Origin: Ziziphus jujuba
Lineage: Eukaryota > Streptophyta > Magnoliopsida > Rosales > Rhamnaceae
Length of the DNA: 64,000 bases
Reading direction: 5' to 3'
Assembly (NCBI RefSeq): GCF_031755915.1
Contig: NC_083379.1
Span: 47,376,001 to 47,440,000 of the forward strand
Part shown: positions 1-12,642 of the stretch, piece by piece
Numbering within the stretch: position 1 is the first letter of the stretch
Layout of the letters: every line of letters begins with the position of its first letter
Notes under the pieces: generated by a model
What the model was told of the DNA's origin: nothing
What the model saw: only the letters and a program-made list of their open reading frames with translations
The model's database searches: none
Program-made: the position numbers and the translations under genes

Positions 1-416
1 TCAATAATTTTTTTTCTTTTTCTTTTTCTTTTTTTTTTTTATATGGTGTTTTTTCAAATATCGTACAAGAAAAAAATTTTGACAGAATACATATCCTTGA
101 TCCTTAAGACGGTCTACTTTATCCACGTTCTGATTCTTCCAAAAGCCCATCATGGGACAACTCATTAGTCCAAAATAATACTTTAATTCTAAAACAAATT
201 CTTCAACAATATTATTATATATCTTAATTTTTAGGGGGAAAAAAAATTACAATGACGGAGAAATATAAACATACATACATAGGGGCTAACAAATTTCTAC
301 AGAAATTTTGCAGCATTGAAAACAAAAATTTTATATTCAAAGAACAAAAATGATAACAACATGACGACAAGTGATACAATGTCCATAACATTAGATATTA
401 TATATGCCGAATGTGC
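1..416. other. 3' flank of WAKL-A
   Basis: No gene is seen. The stretch starts with a T-rich run. From about 80 to 220 it matches the 3' flanks of the WAKL remnant (about 4530-4680) and of WAKL-B (about 7795-7935); all three share text such as gattcttcc and cattagtccaaa. It is therefore the duplicated 3' UTR and downstream region of the array unit. Confidence 0.6.
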
Positions 417-2885
417 TCATCTCCCAGAGAAGTCCAATGATACAGGGTTCCTGACGCTGTCATATGCAGAAGTTGTAATGCTACCGTCATTTGCATTGGA
501 AGTCTCAGCAAGCAAGTACTCAATTTCTTCCATATTCATGACCTCTTCATTGACCCAAGGATGCTTCTCTGTTTTTCTTAGTCCTTCCAATTCCATTGCT
601 ACTTCTTTCATACTAGGCCTATCATCCCCCCTTAAATTTAAACACCTTTTCGCTAGCTCTGCCACTTCCTTAATTTGCTCCTTGTTTTCTTCCTTGTTTA
701 AATTGCTCTCAATGACTTCAAACAACCGACCTTCTTTCAAGGAACAATGGAAATACTGAGCTAGATTTCTCTCATCCTCTGGCCGATCGAACATCAATGC
801 CTTCCTTCCTGTTAGTAACTCCACCAGTACAACTCCAAAGCTGTACACATCACTTTTTTCTGTCAATTGATTTGTGTACAAGTATTCAGGATCTAAGTAT
901 CCAAGAGTTCCTTGCACCATCGTTGCTACTTCAATTTGATCAAGTGGTACCAACCTTGACGCTCCAAAGTCTGAAACTTTTGCTGTATGATTATCAAGAA
1001 GTATGTTGGAGGACTTGACATCTCTATGTATGATTGGTGTTGAAGCTGCAGAATGCAGATATGACAATGCTCCAGCTGTTTCTGCAGCTATTCCAAGGCG
1101 AACTTTCCAAGGCAAATTGGATGCCTTGTTAGCATCATGTACGTGCTCAAAGAGAGTGCCATTAGGGACGAATTCATATACAAGTAGAGGAACTTCTGTC
1201 TCTAAACAACAACCCAAGAGTTTAATCACATTTCTGTGGTTAATCTGGGACAGCACGATGACCTCATTGATAAATTGCTCAATTTGGGTTTGATCCACAT
1301 TCTTGGACTTCTTGATGGCAACAATCTTCTTGTCTGCCAAAAATCCTTTGTAGACTGTACCAAAACCTCCTTGTCCGATGATCGTACTTGTATCGTAGTT
1401 AAGTGTAGCCTTTTTCAGCTCCTCTTCACTGAAGATCTTGGCAGCTGTCTCGTTGGAATAGTCTTCTTGTTGGGAGAGTTTTTGCTGTAAAATCAATCCA
1501 CCATTCTGCCGGAAGAACTTTTCTTTAAGCTTTATAAGCTTTCTCTTACTGAAGACCAAGTGTAGCCAAGAGCTACATATGACTAGGGCAACAAGGCCAA
1601 TTGCAACACCTATATTTGTAAGAAAATTGATTTGATTTTAGATCGATGTTGAGAAGAAGACATATATATAATATGGAACTGTATATCATATACATATATA
1701 TATATATATATATATATGCATATGGAATTTATTCATTACATACCAATGGTGATCTTAATCACAAGAAGTTGATCTGGTTGATTTTTTGGTTGGCAGGTAT
1801 AGTTTCCTTCTGTGTTGACACAGTACTGGTTTACAGTGCAATTATGATGATTATTCTGACATTCATCGAAATCTGAAAATCATTGGAAAATAGCATCAAT
1901 TAATTAGGGAACTCGCAAGACTACATTATAAAATGATCATCATCATCAACGGTCAAAAAAAAAAAAAGGGGGGGGGGGGGGGGGGAGAAGAAATTGGAGT
2001 GAAATACAAATTGCAAAATAATAATAAACGTATTATACCTTGGCAACCATGAGGCAAATATGGATTTCCAACGTAGCCCTGGTTGCATTTGCAATAGTAT
2101 CCAGACCCGTCGCCCACCTTATCTTCTTTAGTAGCATTCTTTCCACACATGTACTGATTAGCAGCCTTATCTATGGCCCACTCAAGCACCAACGGCTGCT
2201 TCTCTTCCGGGAACTCGGCAAGATAAGTTCGGGAGAAATTAAACTTGTCCTTTTCAACAACAAAGGCATACGTGCAGGGGTTGAAATCCATCACCCCACT
2301 GTGATTGGAAAAGCTATAGGCCTCCAATGAAATATTCTTAAACCCTGAAGGTATATCAATCTGGCAACATCCAATACCAGAACAAGAATTATTGGCCGAA
2401 ACTGTATCGAGGCTTTCACATCTGGTGAAGCAACCGGTGGAGTAGTTTTGGTTCTTTCCATTACCATAAAGATATCCATAGGAGTCGCAGCCGATGACAG
2501 TGAACTTGTTTTTGGAACTAGAAATGGTAAACTTGGGCACCCTGAGGGACGGCCGGTTTGTTTCTCCGGTTCCACTCGTCTTGTAACAAAGTCTAGCAAC
2601 ATATGACGTGATGCTTATCTCATGGGTTTGGATGGATATGTTGGTGACCCACACATTCTCGCCTAACATTGGTTCTTTGGTGCTACAGTTGATGAAAAAT
2701 TTCTTCTCCAGGGCACAGCTTTCTGAGATGACAAAGGGGTAGGGAATTGTCATGTTGCCACATGACTGATCATTATAGCAATTAATCTCTTGAGCTGCTG
2801 CTACTGATACGAACATCATAAACACCAAGACGATTATATGTTTAATAGTGATGATAATATGCAATATTCTTTCACGAAGCCCCAT
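417..2885 (-). CDS. WAKL-A: wall-associated receptor kinase-like protein
   Basis: Predicted plasma-membrane receptor Ser/Thr kinase of the WAK-like family, which senses cell-wall pectin or pathogen cues. Exons on the minus strand are 2885-2039, 1872-1744 and 1609-417, giving 722 aa with consistent phase-1 junctions. Exon 1 encodes a signal peptide (hydrophobic stretch at residues 10-30) and a cysteine-rich GUB_WAK-type ectodomain with CGNMTIPYPF, VIGCDSYGYLYG and SCSGIGCCQ. Exon 2 encodes a short calcium-binding EGF-like piece beginning DFDEC. Exon 3 starts with a membrane span (about 326-345), followed by the kinase: glycine loop GQGGFG at 404-409, the VAIKK lysine near 425, HRD at 520-522, DFG at 539-541 and the activation segment [10 protein letters not shown]. 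All catalytic residues are present, so the kinase should be active. The length is typical of the family. The ligand is not predictable. Its kinase is closest to WAKL-D, but its ectodomain is not. Confidence 0.92.
1955..1985. repeat. A13-G18 homopolymer junction in WAKL-A intron 1
   Basis: Thirteen A are followed directly by eighteen G on the plus strand, about 55 bases past the exon 1 donor of WAKL-A. In the pre-mRNA this reads as a C-run then a U-run, near the intron start. Length is probably unstable, and part of it may be sequencing slippage. Confidence 0.85.
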
Positions 2886-2980
2886 TTGGGAATTTCGCTG
2901 ATGACGGGGTCAGAGGAGAAGATATCACTTTTGATTTTTGTTGTGTGATCAGTAGCTACATGGAAATTAATTTTGAAAGC

Positions 2981-2988
2981 TTTTTATA
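2981..2988 (-). promoter_or_regulatory. TATA box of WAKL-A
   Basis: Minus-strand TATAAAAA lies about 95 bases upstream of the WAKL-A ATG. The same place in WAKL-B has TATAAAAG. The surrounding promoter (agacttattccacgc and caagtcatggct, about 3070-3105) is conserved in all array members. Confidence 0.65.
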
Positions 2989-3116
2989 GGCACATCAATG
3001 GAAGAAGTTTTGAACAGTTTGATCCCAAAAAAAAATATTAAAAAAAAAAAAAAAAAGGAAGTAGACTCGAGACTTATTCCACGCGAGCAACAAGTCATGG
3101 CTGCATTGAATTTTCT

Positions 3117-3281
3117 TTCAAGTGAAAAATAATAATATAATGGCATTAACAGATTCCTGAATCCTGACATATATAGAAGACTCGCGTGGGAGCTCAGTGG
3201 TCAGAGCACCACAGCCGGCCAGTGGACGCTGGGCAGAGAAGGGGAGACCTGGGGCCATAGCCAAAAAAAAAAAGAATCCTG

Positions 3282-3313
<32 letters not shown>

Positions 3314-4898
3314 AGTTCATACATGCATATTCTCTCTTTTCATTAATGTTATGCCCTACATCGTTAATGCTTTGAAAACTTCATATGGTGGAGATAGTCA
3401 TGACTTATGGGTGGTTGGACTCTATCAAAACTATCACTATCTCGATGGATTTCCATTCACTTTGGTTTTTCCTAGCCATGACAACGTACTCCTCCTCTGA
3501 ATATAAATCCTAAAACAATTAAAGTCTAATTTGTGCAATGACAGGGTGACTTTATTCCTACAGGCTCTTTCAGCTCTTGCGGTAAATATTTGTGCACTTC
3601 CTTTTTGGCCCTTTAGCTGTCCACACCCTTATAGTTTGCTGAGATGTAAAATTCCATTTCAAGAAAACCCATCACCCCATCATTTTCTTCAACCCAATTA
3701 AATTATTAAACCCATGTCCAAGCATGTTTAATTTCTCTCTAAATAAATCAAACAACAAAAGCAAGTAGAAATCGATCAACCAGGATGAAGAGGTTGAATA
3801 ATTAAAAGGGTAAAACAGAAAGTGCACAAACAATTTTATTTAACTGCTTATAGCTTGTACTAATTTGATAGAGACAACAAACAATTCATTATATAACAAA
3901 TAAAAACTTATGATTAATTCTAAACTTAAACTCAATTTAAAGTAAATAATGTTCAAAAAAATTATAATAATAATAAATTAATATTAAAATATACTTCCTG
4001 CGGTAATATTAAAGTCACACTGAGGTACGTGAGATTGAGGTATACCCGAACAAGCCTAGTCTACAGTATTCAATTTTTGACTCTGTCCCCATCTGATCAC
4101 CAAATACAAACTAGTTGACTAAGTCCCGGGTATTTGCATTCTGGAAAGAAGAGCTGGTAAACGTTGGCTTACAATATGTGCAATACGGCTGCTCAAGTTG
4201 CACAGTGTCATTAAACATTCAACGAAAAATCAATAATATATATATACATAATTTTACCATGAAGCACATCGCACTGTATATCTATTTATGTAACAACTAT
4301 ACATTAAGATATCAGATATGTAATATATTTATGCAATAATTATCATTTAAAATGAAATGAAATTGATTTAGTTGGTGTTACTTTTACACTATACTCATAA
4401 GACTATGAGAAATGTGAATTTGAGACATCACACTCTCTTCCTTTTTAAATTAAAAATTATTATAGTGATAAAAAAAATTATATTGATTTGCTTTATATTA
4501 TAAGTTTTTGGATGTCCTTAACGTGATCAGGAATGGGACAGAACACATACCGTTGATCTTGAAGGGTACTATCTAATTTTATCCACCGTCCGATTCTTCC
4601 CAAGCCACGTCATGAGACAGTTCATTAGTCCAAAGTAATACTTTTAATTGTTAAACAAATTCTTCAACAATATATATTAATATTATTTCCTTTGGAAAAA
4701 CCATATTATAGAAATATATACATATTAACATATAGGAACTTCTTCCAAAGTAAGAAGTCTAACTAATGAATTTCTTCAAAACTACTATATTGCAACATTG
4801 GAAACAAAATTTTATATTCAAAAAGTATAAAAATTATAGCAACATGACGATAAGTGATAAAACGTCCACAGCATTATTATTATATATGGTTCATTTGC
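3117..4898. repeat. Segmental duplication, left copy (upstream of WAKL-A)
   Basis: Homologous over most of its length to 6450-8152. Shared anchors include tcaagtgaaaaataataat, a block around 3540-3610 (gtgactttatt and gtaaatatttgtgcact), the tract ending in cagaaagtgcacaaacaatt, and the WAKL 3' flank. Both copies are followed on the right by the 3' end of a WAKL coding exon. The left copy differs mainly by a SINE insertion at 3176-3273. Confidence 0.8.
3176..3273 (+). mobile_element. tRNA-derived SINE with target-site duplication
   Basis: A roughly 98-bp insertion that is absent from the paralogous segment at about 6490. It has a tRNA-like A-box region (gggagctcagtggtcagagc), a 3' end in gccatagcc and a poly-A tail. 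It is bounded by near-identical direct repeats, gaatcctgacatatata at 3159-3175 and gaatcctgatatatata at 3274-3290, which are the target-site duplication. A good B box is not visible, so it may be a 3'-divergent or truncated member. Confidence 0.75.
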
Positions 4899-4980
4899 TC
4901 AACCACCAGAGAAGTCCAAACTGACATGGTCGTTAATGCTGTCGTATGCAGCAGTTGTATTGCTAACGTCTCTATACTCT
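4899..4980 (-). pseudogene. WAKL remnant: last ~27 codons of a deleted copy
   Basis: In the minus direction this translates to the C-terminal tail of the WAKL kinases (YRDVSNTTAAYDSI, then DHVSLDFSG and a stop). It matches the WAKL-B C-terminus almost residue for residue, with the stop at 4901-4899. Homology ends abruptly at about 4980 and no kinase or ectodomain follows upstream. The downstream (left) flank is the normal duplicated 3' flank. This is the footprint of a fifth array member whose body has been deleted. Confidence 0.85.
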
Positions 4981-6449
4981 TTGTTATTAAAATTAATTGG
5001 ATAATATTATTACCAAAAGCAAACTGAGAGGATGAGATTGGTGTTGATTGAAACATGAGGACCAAGACTACTCTACAATATGCTATTTCAAATTTCTTCC
5101 CATATGATGGCTATAAAATGAAAAATAGTTTATTGAGTCCTACACGTAATTTTCATTTTGGAAACTCGGGCACGTACGTCAAGGTTGGCTACAATATTAT
5201 TGTAGCCTGAGTACCTCTGCTCCCTCTCTCTTCTCTCTTCCCATCTCATCTTCCCCTTCATTTCTCCGTCTTTACCCCTCTCTTTCCTTATTATCGTCGT
5301 CCTTGCAATTGCATGGCCGGACTAATCTTGGTAAAGTTGACTTCATTTCTCCAGTCTTTACGTTGGAAATTGCATCGATGCTTTAATGCTTATGTCCTTT
5401 CCGTTCACACGCGGCTCTCCCTCCTTCCTCAAATTTTGGGTGGGTCCCAGCCCTTTTGTTGGACCTTCCAGGTTGAGCTTGCGGCTTGGCTTTGTTGGAT
5501 TAAGCTTATAATATTCTTTTCTAGGCATATCCCAGCTGCCAGCTGGGAACTAGAAGAAGACCAAGACTTATTCCTCAGTATAATGCAAGTCATGGCGTGA
5601 GGACAATCATGACTTTTTCAATCGGTTCCAATAATTGGAAATGAAAACTACTGTTTATATTAAATACTTAGAGTCATCTTCTTCATTCATTACTTATTAT
5701 ATACGATCGTCCTTGCTTTGGTTGGACCAATAACTACTGTTTATATTAAATACTTAGAACCTGCTTCTTCATTACTTACTATTTACGATCGTCCTTGCTT
5801 TGGTTGGACTAATAACGTTAGGTTTGATTCTCCTTTCACATAGCCTTCTTTATTAAATTTACTTCGCTTGGCATGCTGGCTTAGTTGGACCTTCAAAATT
5901 GGGCTCCCTTAGTGGGCTTAAGCCCATATTTGAGCTTTCAGAGTCGCTGTAGCACCTATTAACTTTTGTTGGGGTTGGGATGAATGACCCATGGACAATT
6001 TTGACCCAATATCACCCGCTAATAGACTCAAAGCATGTACATTTTATTTTACCAAAAAAAAAAAAAGCAAGTTCAACATTTCGAATGTATATATAACCTC
6101 ATATTGAATGCTCAAACTTAAGTTCATAAACATTAGGGTAAGAAATGAAACAATATATATATATATATATATATATTTAATATAAATATTAGAGTAAGAT
6201 TCCCTCCAGGACACGTGTTTTTATAGTCTTGTGGTTTCTAAGTTAGTTCACCATACAAATTTAGTCATCCAATCTCTAGGGATTAGAAACTCTAACCTCC
6301 ACAACTCATAACTTTATATCTTGTTTTCATGCTTTTGGTGTCTCTTTAAAGGAGATGGCAACCTTGCCACCATGAGAGAGAAGACCTCATTTGTTAAACA
6401 CATGTCGTACATTGGAGAGGCTACGTTAACAGATTTCTTATACACATTC
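4981..6449. other. Gap left by deleted WAKL copy
   Basis: No gene is seen. Positions 4985-5520 show no similarity to the array; they include a pyrimidine-rich tract (5219-5290) and seem to replace the missing gene body. From 5521 to about 5605 there are traces of the WAKL promoter (aggcatatc, then agacttattcc and caagtcatggc), without the TATA box. The rest is unassigned AT-rich sequence with an 86-bp tandem duplication and a (TA)n run near 6152-6175. Confidence 0.5.
5646..5812. repeat. 86-bp tandem duplication
   Basis: Two adjacent copies of a unit starting aactactgtttatattaaat and ending at ggttggac(c/t)aat. The second copy starts at 5732 and carries a few small deletions. Confidence 0.85.
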
Positions 6450-8152
6450 CTTTCAAGTGAAAAATAATAATAATAATAATAATAATAGCATTAACAGATT
6501 CCTGAACCTGATATGTATGTAATTACATCCATGCATATTTTCTATTTTAATTAATGTTCTGCGCTACCTTGTTATTGCTTTGAAACTTCATACAATGTTA
6601 TGCGCTACCATGACTTGTGGGTTTGAATCCATGTCAGGACCATATCAATCTCAAGGAGGAAATTTAAGTGTAAACTAGCATACTTTTAAATGACAAGGTG
6701 ACTTTATTGCCACAGGCTTTTTGGGCTCTTCCGCGGTAAATATGTGTGCACTGGCTTTTTGGCCCTTTAGCTTTCCACACCTTCATATTTTGAGAGAAGT
6801 AAAATTCCATTTCAACAAAACCCATCACCCATCATTTTCTTCAACCCAATTAAATTAAGTAAACCCATATCCAAACATGCTTCATTTCTCTCTAAACAAA
6901 TCAGACAACAAAAGCAAGTAGAAATCGATCAGCAGGATGAAGAAAATGAATAATTAAAAGGGTAAAACAGAAAGTGCACAAACAATTGATTATTTAATTA
7001 CACATGTTGATTAAAATAAGAAAGTGAATCCATATTGATTATTTAATTATTGTATATATAAGACAAAACTTGTTGAGCTGCAATTGTATTTAAATGCTTA
7101 TGGCTAGTACTAATTTGATAGAGACAACAAACAATTTATTATAACAAATAAAAAGTTTAAATAATTCTAAACTTAAACTCAATTTAAAATAAATAATAAT
7201 CTAAATAGCAATAAAATAAATAATAATAATAATAATACTTCCTGTGGATATATTAAAATCACACCGAGGTTCGTGTGATTAAGACATCCCTGACCAAGCC
7301 TAGTCTACAATATTCAATTTTTAACTCTCTCCCCATATGATTAACAAATACAAACAAGTTGACTAGGCCCTGCATATTTTCATCCTGGAAAGAAGAGCTG
7401 GTAAACGTTGGCTTACAATATGCAGCATGCGCAATACAGTTGCTCAAGTTGCACAGTGCCATCAAACCTTTAACGGAAAATCAATAATATAATATATATA
7501 ATTTTGCTATGAAGCACAGTAGACTATATATATATATATATATACAAAAAGTACACATTAGGATTTTAGGGTATTAGAAATGTAATATATTTATATAATA
7601 ATTATCATTCAAAATCAAGTAAAATTTGTTTAATTGGTATTGTATTTCACATCCATATTTATAAGATTGTGAATTTGATATATCACATCCCTCTCTTTTT
7701 AAATTAGAAATTATTGTAGTGACAAAAAAAAATTATATTGATTTGCCTTATATTATGAGTTTTTGGATATCCTCACAAGATTAATTAGGATTATGACAGA
7801 AGACATACTCTTGATCTTGAAGGATACTGTCTAATTTTATCCACCGGCTGATTCTTCCCGAGATCCGTCATGAGACAGCTCATTAGTCCAAAATAATACT
7901 TTAATTTTTAAACAAATTTTTCAACAATATATATTAATATTATTTGTTTGGGAAAAACCAATATTATAGAAATATATACATATGAATAAGAGCTTCTTCC
8001 AAACAAAAAAGTCTAACTAATGAATTTCTTCAAAACTACCATATTGCAAAATTGGAAACAAAATTGTATATTAAAAAAGAATAAATATTATAACAATATG
8101 ACGATAAGTGATCAAACGTCAATAGCATTAATATTATATACGCTTAATTTGC
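6450..8152. repeat. Segmental duplication, right copy
   Basis: Partner of 3117-4898, immediately 3' of WAKL-B on its coding strand. No gene is seen inside. Several short (TA)n and ATT runs interrupt the homology, and there is no SINE at the site corresponding to 3176. Confidence 0.8.
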
Positions 8153-10627
8153 TCATCTCCCAGAGAAGTCCAAACTGACATGGTCCCTAATGCTGTCGTA
8201 TGCTGCAGTCATATTGCTAACATCTCTGTACTGTTGGTATGAACTGGATGTCGTCTCACCAAGCAAGTATTCAATTTCTTCCATATTATTTGACTCCGAA
8301 TTAACCCACCATTGCTTCTCCATTTGTCTTAGTCCTTGTAGTTCCATTGCTACTTCTTTCATGCTAGGCCTTTCATCACCTCTCAAATTCAAGCACCTTT
8401 TTGCTACCTGTGCCACTTCCTTGACTTGTTCTTTGTTCTCTTCCATGTTTATATTACTATCTATAACTTCAAACACCCAACCTTCTCTCAATGAAGAAAG
8501 AAAATACTTGGCTGAATTTTTCTCCTCCGGCTTATCAAATGACACAGCCTTTCGTCCTGTTAGTAGCTCAACAAGAACAACTCCAAAGCTATAAACGTCG
8601 CTTTTCTCTGTCAATTGGTTAGTATGCAAGTATTCAGGATCCAGGTATCCAAGAGTTCCTTGCACCATTGTTGCCACTTCAATTTGATCCATTGGAACCA
8701 ACTTTGAAGCTCCAAAATCTGAAACTTTTGCATTGTAATTATCAAGAAGTATATTGGAGGACTTGACATCTCTATGGATGATTGGTGTTGAAGCCGAAGA
8801 ATGCAGATACGACAATGCTTCTGCAGTTTCTGCCGCTATTCCTAGACGAATTTTCCAAGACAAATTGAATGCTCTGTTCTCATCATGTATGTGCTCAAAG
8901 AGGGTGCCATTTGGGACAAATTCATAAACAAGTAAAGGAACTTCTGTCTCTAAACAACACCCCAAGAGTTTAACCACATTCCTATGGTTAATTTGGGAAA
9001 GCACAATAACCTCATTGATAAATTGCCCAATTTGGGTCTGATCCACAATCTTGGACTTCTTAATAGCAACAATCTTATTATCTGCTAAAAATCCTTTGTA
9101 GACTGTACCAAAACCTCCCCTGCCAATGATTGTGCTGTCATCATAATTGAGGGTGGCCTTTTTCAACTCTTCTTCAGTGAAGATCTTGGCTGCAGTATCA
9201 CTGGAGTACTCCTGCTGCTGAGAGAGTTTTTGCTGTAGAATATATCCTCCATTCTGTTGAAAAAACTTTTCTTTAAGCTTCATTAGCTTTCTCTTCTTGA
9301 AAACCAAGTATATCCAGGAGCTAGCTATAAGTAAGGCAATAAGGCCGATTGCAGTACCTAGATTAATTTTTCAAAAAAGTGACATGTCAATTTTATTAGT
9401 TCATTAGTCAATGCATGTTAACAAACAAGCCAAGTCAGAAGAATACCAAAGACACGAACATACACAGAAATGCATATATCTAGACTAAATGATACTTACG
9501 CATGCAAACATATATGGATATAAATTTACATACCAATGGTGACTTCAATGACAGCCAGTTTGCCTTTTTTCTTGCATATAAAACTTCCCTGTCGGTTAAC
9601 ACAGTCCTCATATGAAGTGCAAGTGCGATTGGAAGTCTGACATTCATCAATATCTGCAAAACATATATATATATATATATTGAATTGTTTTGTCATCAAT
9701 GCTTATTTGTGTCAAAAATAATAGGAAATAATATTGAGATTACAAAATAATAATACTGGAAGAAAGCAATTAGTAAATAAGTAATGTCATACCTTGGCAA
9801 CCATCAGTCAAATATGGATTTCCAATGTAGCCGGTGTTGCATTGGCAATAGTATCCAGACAAGTCGTCAAAGTATTGAGCTGTGGCATTCCCTCCACAGC
9901 TGGTATCATTACTTACAGCCCACTCAACCACCTGCGGCAGCCTCTCTTGAGGAAAATTGGCAAGATAAGCTTGGGCGAAATTGAACTTGCCCTGTTCCAC
10001 CGCAAAGGCATAGGTGCAGTTGTTAAACCCCGCAACCTTTGTATGATTATCGAAGCTCATGGTAGCAATTTCGGCATTTTGGAGGCCGGCGGGAATGTCG
10101 ATCTGGCAACAACCAATGCCTGAACAAGATCCATTGGCCGACACTTTTGCTATGCTGCCACATCTAGTAGTGCAACCAGTGGAGTAGTCGTTATCATCGT
10201 TGTTGTAGTTGCCATAAAGATAGGCATAGGAGTCGCAGCCAATGACAGTGAACTTGTTCTTGGAACTAGAGATGGTATACTGGGGTGGCACCCTGAGAGT
10301 AGGCCGGTTTCTGTTTACACGTCGTCCATCCTGATCGTAACAAGCTCTGGCAACATACGTGGCGATGCTTATTTCGTGATGTTCGATGGATATGTTGGTG
10401 ACCAACAGATTTTTACCTTGTATAGGTTCGCCGGTTGATTTGTTACAGTTGATCAGAAACTTGCTCTCCAAGGCACAGCCTTCGGTGGTGCCAAAGGGGT
10501 ATGGAATGTCTACATCTCCACACCGACGATCACATTCAGCTGGCGATGGATCTAAGAGTTGAGCTGAAGTTGATGGTGAGGAAAACGACGACGATATAAG
10601 GAACACTGCCAAGATCATTATGGCCAT
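8153..10627 (-). CDS. WAKL-B: wall-associated receptor kinase-like protein
   Basis: Intact WAK-like receptor kinase, 719 aa, exons 10627-9793, 9653-9534 and 9357-8153 on the minus strand. An in-frame TTG lies 45 bases further upstream, but the first ATG (10627) puts the hydrophobic signal peptide at the N-terminus, so it is preferred. The ectodomain has the GUB_WAK pattern ([32 protein letters not shown]). The EGF exon starts DIDECQ. A membrane span starts exon 3. The kinase carries GRGGFG (397-402), HRD (513-515), DFG (532-534) and [10 protein letters not shown]. It is the most divergent of the intact kinases: the C-terminal tail is longer and serine/glutamine-rich ([11 protein letters not shown]). 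The lost neighbour at 4899-4980 was its closest relative by the shared tail. Likely role is wall or pathogen sensing at the plasma membrane. Confidence 0.92.
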
Positions 10628-10684
10628 GGTCGCCCTTTTGAAATTTTGGTCATGTGAATGGAAACCTCCCAAGGATTAGTGGTC

Positions 10685-10692
10685 CTTTTATA
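10685..10692 (-). promoter_or_regulatory. TATA box of WAKL-B
   Basis: Minus-strand TATAAAAG about 58 bases from the chosen ATG, followed upstream by the conserved array promoter block (agacttgtcccacgctgca). The short distance supports a start at 10627. Confidence 0.65.
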
Positions 10693-11644
10693 GGCATATC
10701 AATGGAAGTCTCTTTTGACTATAACTAAAGACTTGTCCCACGCTGCATCCAAGTCAATGGCTAAGTTGAGGACTCATTCATTTTTGTTGTTAATTTGTAA
10801 TTAATTACTTGCTATGCTAGCTAGTTGAAAATCTATCCACGTGTTCAGTTTTTTTATAAATTTTCTCAGATCACCAACTAATATAATATTGATATCTCAC
10901 AAATAGGACAAAAACATGGTGGACAAGTGACTTTTTTTTAATCGGAATCTTGCAAGTTACATAAAATAAAATAATAATAATGAATAAAATAAAATAAAAA
11001 ATAAAAAACTAAAAATATTAGTGCAAAGAGAGGAAATTATCAACTAATTAGCTCTAGTTACCCAAAAAAATAAAATAACTAGCTCTAGCTTATATACATA
11101 TAGAAGAGAGAAACATCGTCAATTTATAGCTACCAACTAGCTAAAAAAATGGCATATAGGCTATATAATATATGCCCTTTTTTTAGCTAGTTGGTAGTCA
11201 TACTCGTTTAAATAAATCATATAGACAGGGTTTAAATTAATAATGACACTTAAAAATGATTAGGAAATAATTAAATCCGCGTTAATTTAAATAAAAAAAT
11301 CGCCCTTAATGTGAGATTTTGACTGCTAGCCTATAATTTCTTCAGCTGCAAATTTTTTTTTTTTTTTATAATTTGGATACGTCCACCTCTTCTACTTTGT
11401 CATTAAATTTATATTGCCTTACCTTTTCTTCACAAACCGGCCGTAACCAGGTGCACCAAATTTTTTGTAACTTTTTATTTTCTCGACAAAGAAAATGAAT
11501 CGCTTCAATTTTGAAAAGAAAAAATCGCAATATCCAAAAAAAAAAAAAAAAAAAAAAAGAAAGAAATAGAGGTATAGATACAAACTAATAATATGCATAA
11601 AAAGTGTGGTCCTTCAGGTGGGGGATACTATACACTTGATGATT
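10693..11644. other. WAKL-B upstream region
   Basis: No gene is seen. AT-rich. About 10840-10960 is homologous to 29515-29640 upstream of WAKL-D (ataatattgatatctcacaa and nearby). Poly-A/T runs are present, for example near 11535-11560. Confidence 0.5.
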
Positions 11645-12642
11645 TACTCGTCACTTTTTAAATCTTGTTTAAGTCATACTTACATAATTCTTTCAAATCT
11701 TACACTAACGGACAAATTATCTTTTTGTCGGAAAAAAAAAGATTATAAATTATCTAACTAATCCGTACTAGTAATTAATGATCAAGCTTCTAAAAAAAAA
11801 TTGTCGAAAATAGAAAAAAAAAAAAGATTTTAAACATTAAAAATCAATATAATATGATTGGTATTCCACGGTCCATCTACGATTATCTCCCAATAAAGTT
11901 CACCATTAGAGTCTCTAAAAATTCAGTCTCTTCCATATTAACCCAAGACTACATCTTTGATGTAGATATTAAATTTTTAAAAAATATATGTTATATGATA
12001 GTTGAAACTTTTTTGTTTTTTTGAATCATTATAAATATAGCTAACAAAACAAGAATCGAGTTATACTTTAGTACGTTATAAAGGACAAAAAGGACTCCAT
12101 TTCGAATTCTGTAGGTTTTATTGGAGTCACGGTTGTCTAGTGTCTTTCAAAGTTCCACCATTTTTGCACTGCCTGATGTTTGTGAATATATCCAGGTTTT
12201 CCTACCATGCCTTAGTCTGTCTCTCAAACTATATAATATGTATACAGACACTTTTAGTTTAATTGCAGTTTAGAATTGTTTTTCAAGTGTATAAAATTTG
12301 TATTTTGAGCTCCCTAATAAAACATGAAGTTTTTCCCATTTCCTTGATTTTCTAGAAACAGTAATTTTGAAGTCTCCTGCTCTGCTTGTTTTCATGCATG
12401 ATCTTATCTGATACAATGCCAAAAGGTTACCACACTGAGTTGTAATGGGGAACAAAAGTACATAAATGGACCAGCTGTAGATACATACATAAATATGTGC
12501 GTGATTAGGTTTTGAATAGTCATTGGCCTACACATATCTCAGCTTTTTTTTTTTTTTTTTTGGGATAAGAAGCACATATCTCAGTTTCTTATCCAATTTG
12601 TCCCTCCATTTTAATGCAAAACCATTTCCAACCTACTTTTAA
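11645..12642. repeat. Duplicated distal upstream block (WAKL-B copy)
   Basis: Non-coding block about 1 kb upstream of WAKL-B that recurs upstream of WAKL-C (22610-24540) and WAKL-D (29975-30850). Strongest identity is at 12255-12640, for example cccatttccttgattttcta, catgcatgatcttatctgat and atggaccagctg. It marks the right part of the ancestral duplication unit. Confidence 0.8.

Noticed and set aside
417..1490. Plus-strand frames opposite the WAKL kinase exons
   Set aside because: Antisense shadows of the kinase coding sequence, repeated at every copy.
10628..10672. Upstream in-frame extension of WAKL-B from a TTG
   Set aside because: Non-ATG start and too close to the TATA box; the ATG at 10627 gives a proper signal peptide.
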